DNA of 64,000 nucleotides from Polyangium sp. 6x1 (GCF_029946515.1 NZ_JARZHH010000003.1:124001-188000), one strand, 5' to 3'. Positions 1 through 8,814 are shown, numbered from the stretch's first letter. Notes: a model not told the origin generated them from the letters alone. Program-made: numbers and translations.

Positions 1-81
1 TCGCGCGTGGTCCTTGACGCAGAAACGAGGCAGCGCGAAAAAATCTCGCGGATCACGCGGACACGAAAGGCCGCGATCAAG

Positions 82-2052
82 ATGAACCGTCGCTCTCCCT
101 GGAAACACGCGGCCCTCGCCGCGTCCCTCGTCTCGTGCGGCGTCGCCCAAAGCGGTTGCACCTCCAACCATCGTAGCGAGGAGAACGTCGGTGCTGCGCC
201 GAGCGCATCGGCTCCTCCGGCCACGCCCGCGGCATCTGCGGCGTCGAGCGAACCAGCGCGTTGCGCGGCGCGATCGCCCCGTCGCTTCGAGCGCGCCGCG
301 GCCGGCGGCGCGAGCTCGGCGGTGACGCTCGTGCGCGCGGGCGACAAAACGCTGGCGCTCGTCGCGGACTACGACGAGCGGGCGCTCCACGTGGTCGACA
401 CGGGTTCGATGCGACAGGTGTCGGTGACGCCGCTCGAAGGCCGGCCCGGGCACGTGCTCGCGCTCGAAGGAGGCCTCGTCGCCGTGGGGCTGCGCGATAC
501 GTCGCGCGTGCTCCTGCTCGAGCCCGCCGACGAGGCGCTCGCGAAACCCTTCGAGGCGCGATGCGCGGTGGACGTCGCGGCCGAGCCGTGGGCGCTCGCG
601 GAGGAGGGCGGCTCGCTCCTCGTGACGAGCGGGTTCGGCGGGGCGCTCACGGTGCTCGCGACGGCCGATCTCTCGGTCGCGCGGGTGATCGCGCTGCCGC
701 GCGAGCCACGCGCGGTGATCGTGGCGAACGCGGGCGCGGAGGCGTTCGTCACGCACGCCGTGGGGGGCGTCGTGTCGGTGGTGCATTGGAAAGACGCGGC
801 GAAGGAGCCCGAGGCGATCTCGCTGCACGCGGGGCGGAGCATCGGCGCGGATGGATCGTTTGACGACAAAACACCACGCAAAGCCTCGCAAGGGTATGCG
901 CTCGCGCGTGTGGTCGGGACGCGCAGCGACGGGACGCGCGACGCGCTCCGGATCTTCGCGCCGCATACGAGCGTGGATCCAGGCGCGCCGGCCGTGGGGG
1001 TGACGATCGGATATGGCGGATCCGGTCAGGGGCCGCGGACGATGGCGCAGCTCGTGAGCGTGGTCGATCCGGGCGCGAAGCGGTCGATCACGAATCACGT
1101 GGCAGGCGTGTTCAACGCGGCGTTCGGGCAGGATTGCATCCTTCCGCGGAGCGCGGCCGCCGACGACAATGGCCTCTTCGTCGCGTGCCTCGACATCGAC
1201 GCGATGATCGAGATGGATCCGTGGGTCGGGGATCCGAGCATCGCCGAGCGACGGCGGATCGCGCTGCCCGCGGGGCCGAGCTCGCTCGTGCTCTCCGACG
1301 ACGGGAAACGCGTGTTCGTCTGGTCGGAGATGGATCGAGCGCTCTCGCGTATCGAGCGTGAATCGTTCGGCGTGACGAGCGTCGCGCTCTGGCGGCGATC
1401 GGGCGTCACGCGGGACGCGAAGATCGAGCGAGGCCGGCGGTTGTTTCATACGACGCGGGACGCGCGCCTCGGCATGGGCCGCGGCTGCGCGAGCTGTCAT
1501 CCGGAAGGGCGCGAGGACGGGCTCGTCTGGACGAGCCCCGATGGCGTGCGGCAGACGCCGATGCTCGCGGGGCGCGTCGCGAGCACGGGTCCTTATGGAT
1601 GGTTCGGAGAGCACGCGACGGTGCGGGACCATTTGAATGAGACATTCACGCGGCTCGGCGGGACCGGCCTCGCGAAGCATTCAGAGGAGGATTACGAGGC
1701 GCTGCTCGCGTACGTGTCGTCGCTGCCCCCGCCGCCGCAGACGAAGCCGAAGGAGCCGGATCTTTCGGAGCGAGGCAAGCAGGTGTACGTGGCCTATGGC
1801 TGCAATGGCTGTCACAAGGACGGCGGCATGGACGGGAAGCCGCACGACGTGGGCAGCGGGCAAAAAGGCGAGCGCCGCTCCGATTTCGACACGCCGTCCC
1901 TGCTCGGCGTGCGCGGGACCGCGCCTTATTATCACGACGGGCGGTACTCGACGCTCGATGAAATGCTCTCGGCGAAGGATCAACGCATGTTCCCCGGCAC
2001 GCTGAGCGGCGCGGACAAGAAGGCGCTGCTCGCCTATTTGGAGACGTTGTGA
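82..2052 (+). CDS. Di-haem cytochrome c lipoprotein with N-terminal beta-propeller
   Basis: The 656-residue product probably acts in the periplasm or on the outer membrane as an electron-transfer or peroxidase-like protein. The chosen ATG begins a lipoprotein-type signal (RRSPWKH, hydrophobic core, Cys near residue 26). The open frame runs upstream to base 7, but that extension is charged and unlike a signal peptide. Residues about 60-440 read as repeated beta strands of the YVTN/NHL propeller kind. Two haem c attachment motifs follow: CASCH at residue 469 and CNGCH at residue 574. The last 190 residues resemble the MauG/CcpA di-haem cytochrome fold, including the TPSLLGVRGTAPYYHDGR region. 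The stop overlaps the next gene by one base, so the two are probably coexpressed. Substrate and partner are unknown. Confidence 0.85.
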   Translation: MNRRSPWKHAALAASLVSCGVAQSGCTSNHRSEENVGAAPSASAPPATPAASAASSEPARCAARSPRRFERAAAGGASSAVTLVRAGDKTLALVADYDERALHVVDTGSMRQVSVTPLEGRPGHVLALEGGLVAVGLRDTSRVLLLEPADEALAKPFEARCAVDVAAEPWALAEEGGSLLVTSGFGGALTVLATADLSVARVIALPREPRAVIVANAGAEAFVTHAVGGVVSVVHWKDAAKEPEAISLHAGRSIGADGSFDDKTPRKASQGYALARVVGTRSDGTRDALRIFAPHTSVDPGAPAVGVTIGYGGSGQGPRTMAQLVSVVDPGAKRSITNHVAGVFNAAFGQDCILPRSAAADDNGLFVACLDIDAMIEMDPWVGDPSIAERRRIALPAGPSSLVLSDDGKRVFVWSEMDRALSRIERESFGVTSVALWRRSGVTRDAKIERGRRLFHTTRDARLGMGRGCASCHPEGREDGLVWTSPDGVRQTPMLAGRVASTGPYGWFGEHATVRDHLNETFTRLGGTGLAKHSEEDYEALLAYVSSLPPPPQTKPKEPDLSERGKQVYVAYGCNGCHKDGGMDGKPHDVGSGQKGERRSDFDTPSLLGVRGTAPYYHDGRYSTLDEMLSAKDQRMFPGTLSGADKKALLAYLETL

Positions 2053-2078
2053 TGGAGTGCTCGGCGCGAGGGACGAGA

Positions 2079-3113
2079 ATGCGAAACGTGGCTTCGTTCG
2101 TGCTCGGCGCGGCGCTGCTCTCGACCCAGGGAGGGCCCGCGCGCGCGGCGGACGAGCCCGCGCCGCCGCCCGGCTGGGAGGCGCCTCCGCCGCTCCCCAC
2201 GAAGCCGGCGAAGGCCCCGAAGGCCCCTTCGTGTTGCCAGCACGACGCGATCTGTTGCTCCCGACAAACCTCGATCGATCAGGCGCTGATCCGCCGCGTC
2301 GTGCGGATGATCGAGGTGCGTATCGCCGACCTGCCGAAGGAGGAGGTGCAGGAAGCGCCGAAGGACGGGCCGGGGCTCACGGGCGTGCGGCCGCTCCGCA
2401 TCGTGGACGGGAATGGAAGGGCCTTTCCGTGGCTCGATGGGCCCGTGGGGGAGGTTCGCTTGATGCCGCCGGGGCATTGCGGCGAGTTCAGGATCCGCAA
2501 GGAGGAGTGGCCCTCGCCGTTCTACGCCGAGCCGGAGTTTCAGGGGATGGGCAGCGGGCGGGTGCTCGGGCGCTTCGAGGACAAACCGGCCGACAAGGGG
2601 CGCAGCCTGATCACCGGGGCTCTCTCGTATCTGTCGTTCGATCGCGCCGACGGCGACGGGATCGCCGTCGAGCGCGTGGAAGGAATGCTCGAAGGCACGC
2701 CCGACCTCCGCGTGACGCGCAGGGCGCGCGTCCTCGCCGCGCCGATCCTGCCGGGCCGCGTGAATGCATACCAGGACAAACGGGGGGACGAGACGCGGGT
2801 CGTGTTCGTCTTGCCGGAGGTGCTCCTCGGATTCGAGGCAAAGGAGACGAAGGTCGCAGGCGGGTTTTTGCCGGTGCGCGGCGAGACGACGGAGACATTC
2901 ACGACGTACGCGATCCCCGTGGGGACAGGGCGGAGCGGCGTCGGGACGTTCGTGATCATGAGCCGCTGGCTGCGGCGGTGGTTTCCACCGAAAAACCAGG
3001 AAAAACTACCGCCGGCCCAGCCGGGGGGCGTCGCCGTGAGCCAGACGTCGGTCGAGGCGGAGCCCCGCGCGCGGGTCTTCTTGTACGAGCCGGAGCCCGA
3101 TATCTTCCAGTAG
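2079..3113 (+). CDS. Exported hypothetical protein paired with the cytochrome c gene
   Basis: The 344-residue protein is not recognised. An in-frame ATG overlaps the upstream stop at 2052, but the ATG at 2079 follows GAGGGA and starts a clean signal peptide (MRNVASFVLGAALLS, cleavage near ARA-ADEP). That start is preferred. A Pro-rich stretch after the signal leads to a cysteine cluster (SCCQHDAICCSR, about residues 50-62) that could bind metal or form disulphides. The rest looks like a soluble mixed alpha/beta periplasmic domain. Its position directly after the di-haem cytochrome suggests a shared function, possibly delivery or maturation of the redox protein. This is inference from location only. 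Confidence 0.75.
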   Translation: MRNVASFVLGAALLSTQGGPARAADEPAPPPGWEAPPPLPTKPAKAPKAPSCCQHDAICCSRQTSIDQALIRRVVRMIEVRIADLPKEEVQEAPKDGPGLTGVRPLRIVDGNGRAFPWLDGPVGEVRLMPPGHCGEFRIRKEEWPSPFYAEPEFQGMGSGRVLGRFEDKPADKGRSLITGALSYLSFDRADGDGIAVERVEGMLEGTPDLRVTRRARVLAAPILPGRVNAYQDKRGDETRVVFVLPEVLLGFEAKETKVAGGFLPVRGETTETFTTYAIPVGTGRSGVGTFVIMSRWLRRWFPPKNQEKLPPAQPGGVAVSQTSVEAEPRARVFLYEPEPDIFQ

Positions 3114-3151
3114 GTCGAGGGGCGTGAGGTGCGGGCGGCGCGCGCGCGCGG

Positions 3152-4258
3152 TCACTGCAGGGCGGGGGTGTTCTCGGCGAAGTATTCGTGGTTGTCGGCG
3201 TTGTTCAGCGCCTTCGTCGGATCGGAGATCGCGAGCGACTTCGCACCGGACTGGCCATACACCCAGTCGTCCGTGCCGGCGATGACGTCGAAGTGTGAGA
3301 GCTCGTGGATGATCGTGCCGCCCTTGGAGTCCGTGCCGGAGAGCGGTGCGCTCCAGAAGACGCTGCAGAGATACACGTTGTACGGCTGGTTCGGATACAC
3401 GTACGCGTAGTACTTCTTCTTGCAGCCGCAATCGAAGTTCAGCGACTTCGAATCGATCGCGTCCTTGATGGCCGCGTAATGGCTCTTCGCCGTGCCCCAG
3501 CCGTTCGTCGAGAATGCGCCGAACCACGTGGTATACCGCGGCGTCGCCGAGGGCGAGCCGCCGAGGTAGGCGACCGCGCCGTTCGCCATGGTGCTGGAGG
3601 CGCCGAGCGCCTGCGTGACCGTGGTCTGCTGGTCGGCGGTGCACTTGTTGAAGCCGAGGCTCCCGAAGCTCTGCGGGCCCGGGGCCTTGATGAACTGGGG
3701 CGACGGCGCGTTCGCGCGGCCCTCGATCCACAGGCTCACCTCATTCGAATCGATCGAGACCGCCTGCTTCGTCACGGACGAAAGCATGTCGGCCGCGTAC
3801 TGGACGGTGTACGTGCCCGTCTGCGTCAGATCGTAGAAGCCCGAGAGCGTGGCCGTGCGCGTCACGGTCTTGCCCGGGCCGAGCACGACGTAATCCTCGT
3901 CCGACATCGCCGGCCTCTTGTAATGCGGGCCCGTGAACGCCACCGGCTGCCCGTCGTGCGTGACGAGGAAGAGATCCTCTTCGAGATCCTCGCCGGGCGC
4001 ATACCACGCGGGCAGGCGGATGGAGCGCTTCGTCGTGTTGGTGAGCTTCACCGTGACCGTCACGCTCTCGGTCGGGCTCACGGATATCTTGTCGACGGAG
4101 AGCTCGACCGCGAGGTCCCCCGCGGCAGGATCCATTCCCTCGTCGACCACGACTTCGTTGCCCGCCCCGTCCTCGTCATCCTGAACGACGCACGCGCCGA
4201 GCAGCATCGCGCTCGCAGCACCCAGAGCCAGCCACTTGAAAGGAAGCTTCTTGCTCAT
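3152..4258 (-). CDS. M35-family (aspzincin) zinc metalloendopeptidase, lipoprotein
   Basis: The 368-residue protein is probably an extracellular protease of the deuterolysin/peptidyl-Lys metalloendopeptidase family. The ATG at 4258 starts a lipoprotein signal (MSKKLPFKWLALGAASAMLLGAC, with the Cys as anchor). The frame extends 24 codons upstream but without a signal. Residues 40-200 form a beta-rich domain like the Ig-like prodomain of M35 enzymes. The zinc motif HELSH lies at residues 318-322, followed by GTDDWVYG, which supplies the third-ligand Asp of aspzincins and the conserved Tyr. The C-terminal NNADNHEYFAEN stretch is also typical. It is convergent with the upstream pair. A role in feeding or predation is plausible for a myxobacterium. 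Confidence 0.88.
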   Translation of the reverse strand: MSKKLPFKWLALGAASAMLLGACVVQDDEDGAGNEVVVDEGMDPAAGDLAVELSVDKISVSPTESVTVTVKLTNTTKRSIRLPAWYAPGEDLEEDLFLVTHDGQPVAFTGPHYKRPAMSDEDYVVLGPGKTVTRTATLSGFYDLTQTGTYTVQYAADMLSSVTKQAVSIDSNEVSLWIEGRANAPSPQFIKAPGPQSFGSLGFNKCTADQQTTVTQALGASSTMANGAVAYLGGSPSATPRYTTWFGAFSTNGWGTAKSHYAAIKDAIDSKSLNFDCGCKKKYYAYVYPNQPYNVYLCSVFWSAPLSGTDSKGGTIIHELSHFDVIAGTDDWVYGQSGAKSLAISDPTKALNNADNHEYFAENTPALQ

Positions 4259-4456
4259 CGTTGGACCCCTGGACAGGAGGAGCGACCGGCGGTGACAGCC
4301 CGACGAAGGAGACTCCTCACTGTCCTCCAAACGTACAATTTCTGTTTTCGAAATGAAATCGAAAAAAATCGACGGAGGGACGAAAAAACAGGCCGTGGTG
4401 ATACCGACGGGTGGTCACTCGAGTGACCGAAATGGGCGCGCTCGCGATTGCGAGGT

Positions 4457-4861
4457 TCAGCCCCGGTGTTCGGTCGTGAGGAGCGCGCGTCGCTCGGCGA
4501 GCCACGCGCGGGCCTCGGCTTCCGTCGCGAAATAGCGTGTGGGCACCGTGTCGATTCGCCGGAGGAAGCTGCCGGCGCGCACGACGAGGTCCGCGAGGAC
4601 GCGGATCGCGAAGTGCGCCCCGAAGATGGCCACGCCGAGCACGGGGACGTCGTGCACCTTCTCCGCCCCCGCCCTGCGCGCGCCCGCGCTGACGGACCCG
4701 ATGCGCGAGAGATCCACGAGCTTCAGGAGATACGGACGGCCCGCGATGAGGGATCCTTCCTGCAACGTCAGCTCGCGCATCTCCGCCTCGCTGATGTCGC
4801 CGACGAATCTCCACACGGCCGTATCCGGCGGCTCGAAAAATACCGTATGATTCTCCCTCAT
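4457..4861 (-). CDS. STAS/SpoIIAA-like protein (paralogue of 13383-13838)
   Basis: The 134-residue cytosolic protein has the alternating beta-alpha pattern of STAS-like anti-anti-sigma or SpoIIAA-type domains. It opens with a strand pair around FEPPDTAVWRFVGDI, followed by a helix and a strand KLVDLSRIGSVSAGARR where the regulated loop lies. A similar arrangement (CDVSELSWMSMGARRA) appears in a second gene at 13383-13838, and the two share a helix motif GARRAxAE. No phosphorylatable Ser/Thr was established. The gene sits alone between the metallopeptidase and a small membrane protein. A signalling-modulator role is inferred from fold only. Confidence 0.75.
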   Translation of the reverse strand: MRENHTVFFEPPDTAVWRFVGDISEAEMRELTLQEGSLIAGRPYLLKLVDLSRIGSVSAGARRAGAEKVHDVPVLGVAIFGAHFAIRVLADLVVRAGSFLRRIDTVPTRYFATEAEARAWLAERRALLTTEHRG

Positions 4862-5106
4862 CAGGTGTCTCGCGACACGAGCGAGCGTAGATCGTGCCGA
4901 AGCCGATACGTGAAACCAAGCAAAAACAGCGCGCCGAACGCGCCCCTTCGGGAGAGCCGTATTACCTTGGTGCGGCGCGTCAGCAGGATGACGGACGTGC
5001 CTTGCTTGCGCGCTGCGCCGCGGCAGACGCGCACGGCCCGAGGGAGGGGAATGCGCGGCGCAATGGCGGAAGTGTTATAGAAGGAAAAACGGCGAGAGGA
5101 GATCGC

Positions 5107-5310
5107 TCAGTATCGGCGTCCGGGCGCCGCTGTATCACGGAGCGGCGCCGGCATATCGTCGGAATCGCTCGCGGGCGTCATTTCGAGCGTCGACGGATGC
5201 ACGAGGACGGGCGCGCGGGAGAGGAGCGCGTACGCGCCGAGCAAACACGTCGCGATCACCACGACGACGGCGAGCGGGTGCGGCTTCGCTTGCAGGTGCG
5301 CTTGCGGCAA
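5107..5310 (-). CDS. Small single-pass membrane protein with TTG start
   Basis: A 67-residue product is predicted from a TTG codon at 5310. It is preceded at proper spacing by the strong ribosome binding site GAGGAGG, which decides the start because upstream ATG or GTG codons lack one. The sequence has a short polar head with Gln, His and Lys residues, one hydrophobic helix (PLAVVVVIATCLLGAYALL, about residues 11-29) and an acidic Pro/Ser-containing tail ending in GRRY. It is divergent from the polX-like gene. Function is unknown. Confidence 0.55.
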   Translation of the reverse strand: MPQAHLQAKPHPLAVVVVIATCLLGAYALLSRAPVLVHPSTLEMTPASDSDDMPAPLRDTAAPGRRY

Positions 5311-5382
5311 GGGGACCTCCTCGAGGGAAAGAAAGGATGGCCGCCCGACGGCGCCATCGTCCACGGAAAAGAAAGCGGAAGC

Positions 5383-5408
5383 GGACAGGAAATGTCCCAG
5401 GCTTGACA
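5383..5408. promoter_or_regulatory. Inverted repeat and -35-like element upstream of the PolX gene
   Basis: GGACA (5383-5387) and TGTCC (5393-5397) form a 5-bp inverted repeat with a 5-base spacer. TTGACA follows at 5403-5408, about 40 bases before the ATG at 5448. This could be an operator beside a promoter. No convincing -10 hexamer is visible. Confidence 0.25.
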
Positions 5409-5447
5409 GGGCCTCGGTCCTGTGCCTGTTGGTACTGGCTGGAGAGG

Positions 5448-7157
5448 ATGAGCACGATGGTGGACAAGCTCGATGTCGCCCGAGCGCTTCGCGAGATCGG
5501 GGCACTGCTCCGATGCAAAGAGGAGAGCTCGTTCAAGGTGCAGGCCTACGAGAATGGCGCGTCTGCGGTCGAGGCGCTCTCCGAGGACCTCGGCCGGCTG
5601 GTCGCGGAGGAGCGCCTGACGCAGGTGCCCGGCATTGGCGCGTCGCTCGCTTCCATCATCACCGAGATCGTCCGAACGGGGCAATCCGAGCTGCTCACGA
5701 AGCTCCGCGCATCGCTGCCGCCCGGCGTGCTCGAGCTTTGCGAGATTCCCGGGCTCAGCCCGAAAAAAATCCAGGTGCTCCACGACGCGCTGGGAATCAC
5801 GAGCGTGGAGGAACTGCGGCAGGCCTGCGCCGCGGGCCGCGTCCGCTCGGTGAAGGGATTCGGCCCGAAGACGCAGCAGAGCCTGCTCGAGGCGATCGCG
5901 CAGCGGGAGTCCCGCGAGGCGCGGGTGCTGCTCGTCGACGCGCTGGGCGTCGCGGAGCCGCTGCTCGACCACCTCCGCGCCTTCCCCGCGGTGAAGCAGG
6001 CGGATCTCGCCGGTGAGGTGCGCCGTTTTTGCGAGACGGTTTCGGAGGTGAACGTCGTCGTGTCGAGCGACGAGGCCCTTGCGGTTCTCGATCACGCCGA
6101 GCGATTTCCGCGTGTGACGCGGGTACGGAGTCGAGACGCGCAACAGGTCGATCTCTTTCTCGCGGGAGACGTGCGGGCGTCCGTGCACGTGTCGCCGCCC
6201 GATCGATACGCCGCGGCTCTTTTGACGCATACAGGCTCCCCGGCGCACCTCGCCGAGCTCGGCCGAGCGGCCGCGGAGCGCGGCCTCGATCTCGATGGAA
6301 TGCGCGCGCTCGTCAGCATCGAGAGCGAGACGCAGGTGTACCGGGCGCTCGGCCTGCATCCCGTGCCGCCCGAGCTCCGCGAGGGAGACGGGGAGGTCCT
6401 TGCGGCGCGGCGTGACGATTTCGCCGATCTCGTCACGCAGAGCGACATCCTGGGCATGGTGCATTGCCACACCGTCTTTTCGGATGGCAACGACACGATC
6501 GAGGACATGGCGCGCGCGGCCGAGGCGATGGGGATGAAATATCTCACGATCACGGATCATTCGCCGACGGCGCATTACGCGAGGGGCGTGGAGCTCGATC
6601 GTTTGAAATCGCAGTGGGACGAGATCGCGCGCGTCCAGGAGCGGGTGAAGATCAAGCTCTTGCGCGGGACGGAATCGGACATCCTCGCGACCGGCGCGCT
6701 CGATTACCCCGACACCATCCTGGAGCAGCTCGACGTGGTGATCGCGAGCGTCCATTCACGCATGAAGATGGACGAAGCGGCGATGACGCAGAGGCTCGTG
6801 GACGCGATGCGGCAGCCGATCTTCAAGATATGGGGCCACCCGCTCGGCCGTCTGCTCTTGCGGCGCGAGCCCTTCGCTTGCCGGGTCGAGGAGGTGCTCG
6901 ACGTGATTGCCTCGTCGCGGGCCGCGATCGAGGTCAACGGGGACCCGTACCGGCTCGACATGGAGCCGCGCTGGTTGAAGGAGGCGCGCAAGCGCGGGAT
7001 TCGCTTCGTCATCTCGACGGACGCGCATTCGACGAAGGGCCTCTCGTCGCTGCGCTTCGGCGTGGGGGTGGCGCGGCGAGGTGGGCTCCGCCGGGGCGAG
7101 GTGCTCAATACGCTCGGCCCCGAAGGCTTCGCGGCGGCGGTCAGGCCCATCCATTGA
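5448..7157 (+). CDS. polX: DNA polymerase X/PHP family protein, polymerase site degenerate
   Basis: The 569-residue protein matches bacterial PolX, a repair polymerase with a C-terminal PHP 3'-5' exonuclease/phosphatase domain. The ATG at 5448 follows GGAGAGG. The helix-hairpin-helix region includes PGIG (61-64) and PGLSPKKIQ (101-109). The palm segment aligns with the pol beta pattern GSxRRxxExxxDxD, but here it reads GEVRRFCETVSEVN. The two catalytic Asp positions are therefore Glu200 and Asn202, while the third Asp (D235 in QQVDLFL) is kept. The PHP domain looks intact, with HCH at 339-341, SDG near 346, TDH at 369-371 and STDAHS near the end. The expected result is a protein with poor or no polymerase activity but active exonuclease or phosphoesterase. 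Confidence 0.88.
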   Translation: MSTMVDKLDVARALREIGALLRCKEESSFKVQAYENGASAVEALSEDLGRLVAEERLTQVPGIGASLASIITEIVRTGQSELLTKLRASLPPGVLELCEIPGLSPKKIQVLHDALGITSVEELRQACAAGRVRSVKGFGPKTQQSLLEAIAQRESREARVLLVDALGVAEPLLDHLRAFPAVKQADLAGEVRRFCETVSEVNVVVSSDEALAVLDHAERFPRVTRVRSRDAQQVDLFLAGDVRASVHVSPPDRYAAALLTHTGSPAHLAELGRAAAERGLDLDGMRALVSIESETQVYRALGLHPVPPELREGDGEVLAARRDDFADLVTQSDILGMVHCHTVFSDGNDTIEDMARAAEAMGMKYLTITDHSPTAHYARGVELDRLKSQWDEIARVQERVKIKLLRGTESDILATGALDYPDTILEQLDVVIASVHSRMKMDEAAMTQRLVDAMRQPIFKIWGHPLGRLLLRREPFACRVEEVLDVIASSRAAIEVNGDPYRLDMEPRWLKEARKRGIRFVISTDAHSTKGLSSLRFGVGVARRGGLRRGEVLNTLGPEGFAAAVRPIH

Positions 7158-7213
7158 GGTGGGCGCCGAAGTTGCAGGTGCTCCGGGTACGATCCTCGCA
7201 CCGGCGTATCGGC

Positions 7214-7576
7214 ATGACCCCCAGAACGAAGAACGACACCCGCCCCGGCAGCCCAGCCCGCCCGCGGACCCTGCCGGGACGTGGCCCCGTCTCCAATGCC
7301 TGCCCGCTGTTTTTCCGTGTCCTCGTGTACGAGGCGCGATCGGGCGAGAAGAGCTTCACCGATTGTGGCTACGAGCTCGGACGGCAGATCTTCTCCATCG
7401 TGGGAAATGAGCTCGGGGAAGAGGTGCTCGGCGAGCTCGTCGTGCTCGTCATGAAGCGCGACACCCTGGCGATCCTGCAATGGCTGAAGGGCCACGTGCC
7501 TCGCATGATGGACATGATCCCGACGCGCGACCTCCGCGCGTTCATGAAGGGATTCATGCAGGCGGTCGTCGAGTAG
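7214..7576 (+). CDS. Hypothetical cytosolic protein, 120 residues
   Basis: This small protein is not recognised. The ATG at 7214 lies 57 bases after the PolX stop on the same strand, so the two may be cotranscribed. The first 30 residues are basic and Pro/Arg-rich. From VSNACPLFFRVLVYEARSG onward the sequence becomes an amphipathic alpha-helical domain rich in Leu, Val and Met, ending in RAFMKGFMQAVVE. No signal peptide or membrane helix is seen. The start could lie further downstream because no strong ribosome binding site is visible. Confidence 0.6.
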   Translation: MTPRTKNDTRPGSPARPRTLPGRGPVSNACPLFFRVLVYEARSGEKSFTDCGYELGRQIFSIVGNELGEEVLGELVVLVMKRDTLAILQWLKGHVPRMMDMIPTRDLRAFMKGFMQAVVE

Positions 7577-7580
7577 CGCG

Positions 7581-8093
7581 TCATTTGAGCTCGAGCACGA
7601 GCTCGAACTCTCCTGCCTCGTCCATCCACCCGTCGACGATGACGTGATAGGTCGCGTCCGCCAGGACGTCGATCTGATTGACGTCCTGGTCATCGATCGT
7701 CGATCCGATCGAGCAATCGAGCACGTCGCCTTCGCTGCCGGGGCACGAGGTCCATGTGTGCAGCCAGTGGTGCGCGTACTGGGGATGGAGCGTCGCGACG
7801 AGCGTGCCCGACGACGAGGGCCGGACGGGAAAGACGAGCTCCTTGCCGATTCTCTCGCCTGGCATGCACTCGCTGAAACTCGGGCTCTGCGTCGTCAAGT
7901 CCGCCCCCCGGCTCGTGTCGTCGAAGAGCGACAGGGACTCGCCTGCCGCGATCTCGGTGAGCGACGTGCAGGCTTCCTCGTTGCCCTGGCCCGGCGGCGC
8001 AGGGGGCGTGTATTCGTCGACCGCGCAAGCCGAGAGCAAGAGGCCGAGCATCAGGCAAATGCCAGGGCCTGCGAGGCGGGAAAAGGGCCGCAT
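7581..8093 (-). CDS. Secreted lipoprotein with pre-peptidase C-terminal-like domain
   Basis: The 170-residue lipoprotein begins at the ATG at 8093 with a typical signal ending LLLSAC (lipobox Cys near residue 23), then a Pro-rich linker. The mature part reads as one beta-sandwich resembling the bacterial pre-peptidase C-terminal (PPC) domain. It contains the expected strand with VLADATYHVIVDGW followed by GEFELVLEL. Four mature cysteines (ACTS, ECMPG, SCPG, DCSI) suggest disulphides. Such domains often stand alone in myxobacterial surface lipoproteins. It is convergent with the upstream hypothetical gene, separated by four bases. No enzymatic residues were identified. Confidence 0.75.
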   Translation of the reverse strand: MRPFSRLAGPGICLMLGLLLSACAVDEYTPPAPPGQGNEEACTSLTEIAAGESLSLFDDTSRGADLTTQSPSFSECMPGERIGKELVFPVRPSSSGTLVATLHPQYAHHWLHTWTSCPGSEGDVLDCSIGSTIDDQDVNQIDVLADATYHVIVDGWMDEAGEFELVLELK

Positions 8094-8146
8094 GGCGCGC
8101 GAGCATTCCACCGCGGGCTGCCCGATACAAGAGGGAAGTCGGTCCG

Positions 8147-8764
8147 TCAAAAGAAGCTCTTCAGCGTTCGCTCCACGCGCGCCGGCTCGAAGGCATACGT
8201 GAGCAGGGCGCCGTAGACCGCGCCGGAGAAATGCGCGTCGTGGTTGATGTCGTCGCCGGCGGTATAGGAGTGCCAGGCGCTGTAGGCGAGGTAGGCCACG
8301 GCGAACACGATGCCTGGCACCGGAATGGGAAGAAACATGAGCTGGAGCTTGAGCTTCGGGACCAGGAGGACGGCGCTGAACATCACGGCGGCCACGGCGC
8401 CGGAGGCCCCGAGCGAGCTGTAATTCGGTTTTCGCATGTACCGGAGGGTCGTGGGGATGAACCCGACGATCACCGCGGTGACGTACAGCGCGAGGTACCG
8501 CGTCACGCCGAGCACGCGAATGGTTTGCTCCGTGAAGAAGTACAGCGAGAACATGTTGAACGCGAGATGGGAGAAATCCGCGTGCACCCACCCCGCGGTG
8601 AGCAGGCGATGGATGTGCCCGTTCTTGCGCACCTGGTAGGGAATCAGGATCAGCGCGCGCCGCACAGGCTCGGAGGTCCACCCGAGCAGGCTCACGATCG
8701 CCACGGAAGCAATCAGCAAGACGGGGACGGGCGAGGCGAGGAGACGCGCCGGGAGATCGTTCAT
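8147..8764 (-). CDS. Rhomboid-family intramembrane serine protease
   Basis: The 205-residue membrane protein has about six hydrophobic segments and the rhomboid signature. The nucleophile motif GASGA places Ser at 121. A catalytic-type His at 178 lies in HDAHFSGA, the last helix motif. The upstream loop HADFSHLAFNMFSL (residues 61-74) fits the conserved HxxxxHxxxN region. The enzyme should cleave transmembrane substrates within the bilayer, but its substrate is unknown. The ATG at 8764 is divergent from the poly-Asp lipoprotein gene, so the 165-base gap carries both promoters. Confidence 0.9.
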   Translation of the reverse strand: MNDLPARLLASPVPVLLIASVAIVSLLGWTSEPVRRALILIPYQVRKNGHIHRLLTAGWVHADFSHLAFNMFSLYFFTEQTIRVLGVTRYLALYVTAVIVGFIPTTLRYMRKPNYSSLGASGAVAAVMFSAVLLVPKLKLQLMFLPIPVPGIVFAVAYLAYSAWHSYTAGDDINHDAHFSGAVYGALLTYAFEPARVERTLKSFF

Positions 8765-8814
8765 GGCGGTAGGATATCACGGTCCGCGTGCGCCGCGCCT
8801 CTTGCTCTCGTTGT

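Noticed and set aside
7..81. Upstream extension of the first gene from a GTG at base 7
   Set aside because: The added residues are charged and unlike a signal peptide, while the ATG at 82 begins a normal lipoprotein signal.
5256..6755. A 499-codon minus-strand open frame opposite the PolX gene
   Set aside because: It is rich in Arg, His and Leu with no recognisable domain, and it lies opposite a gene with clear motifs.
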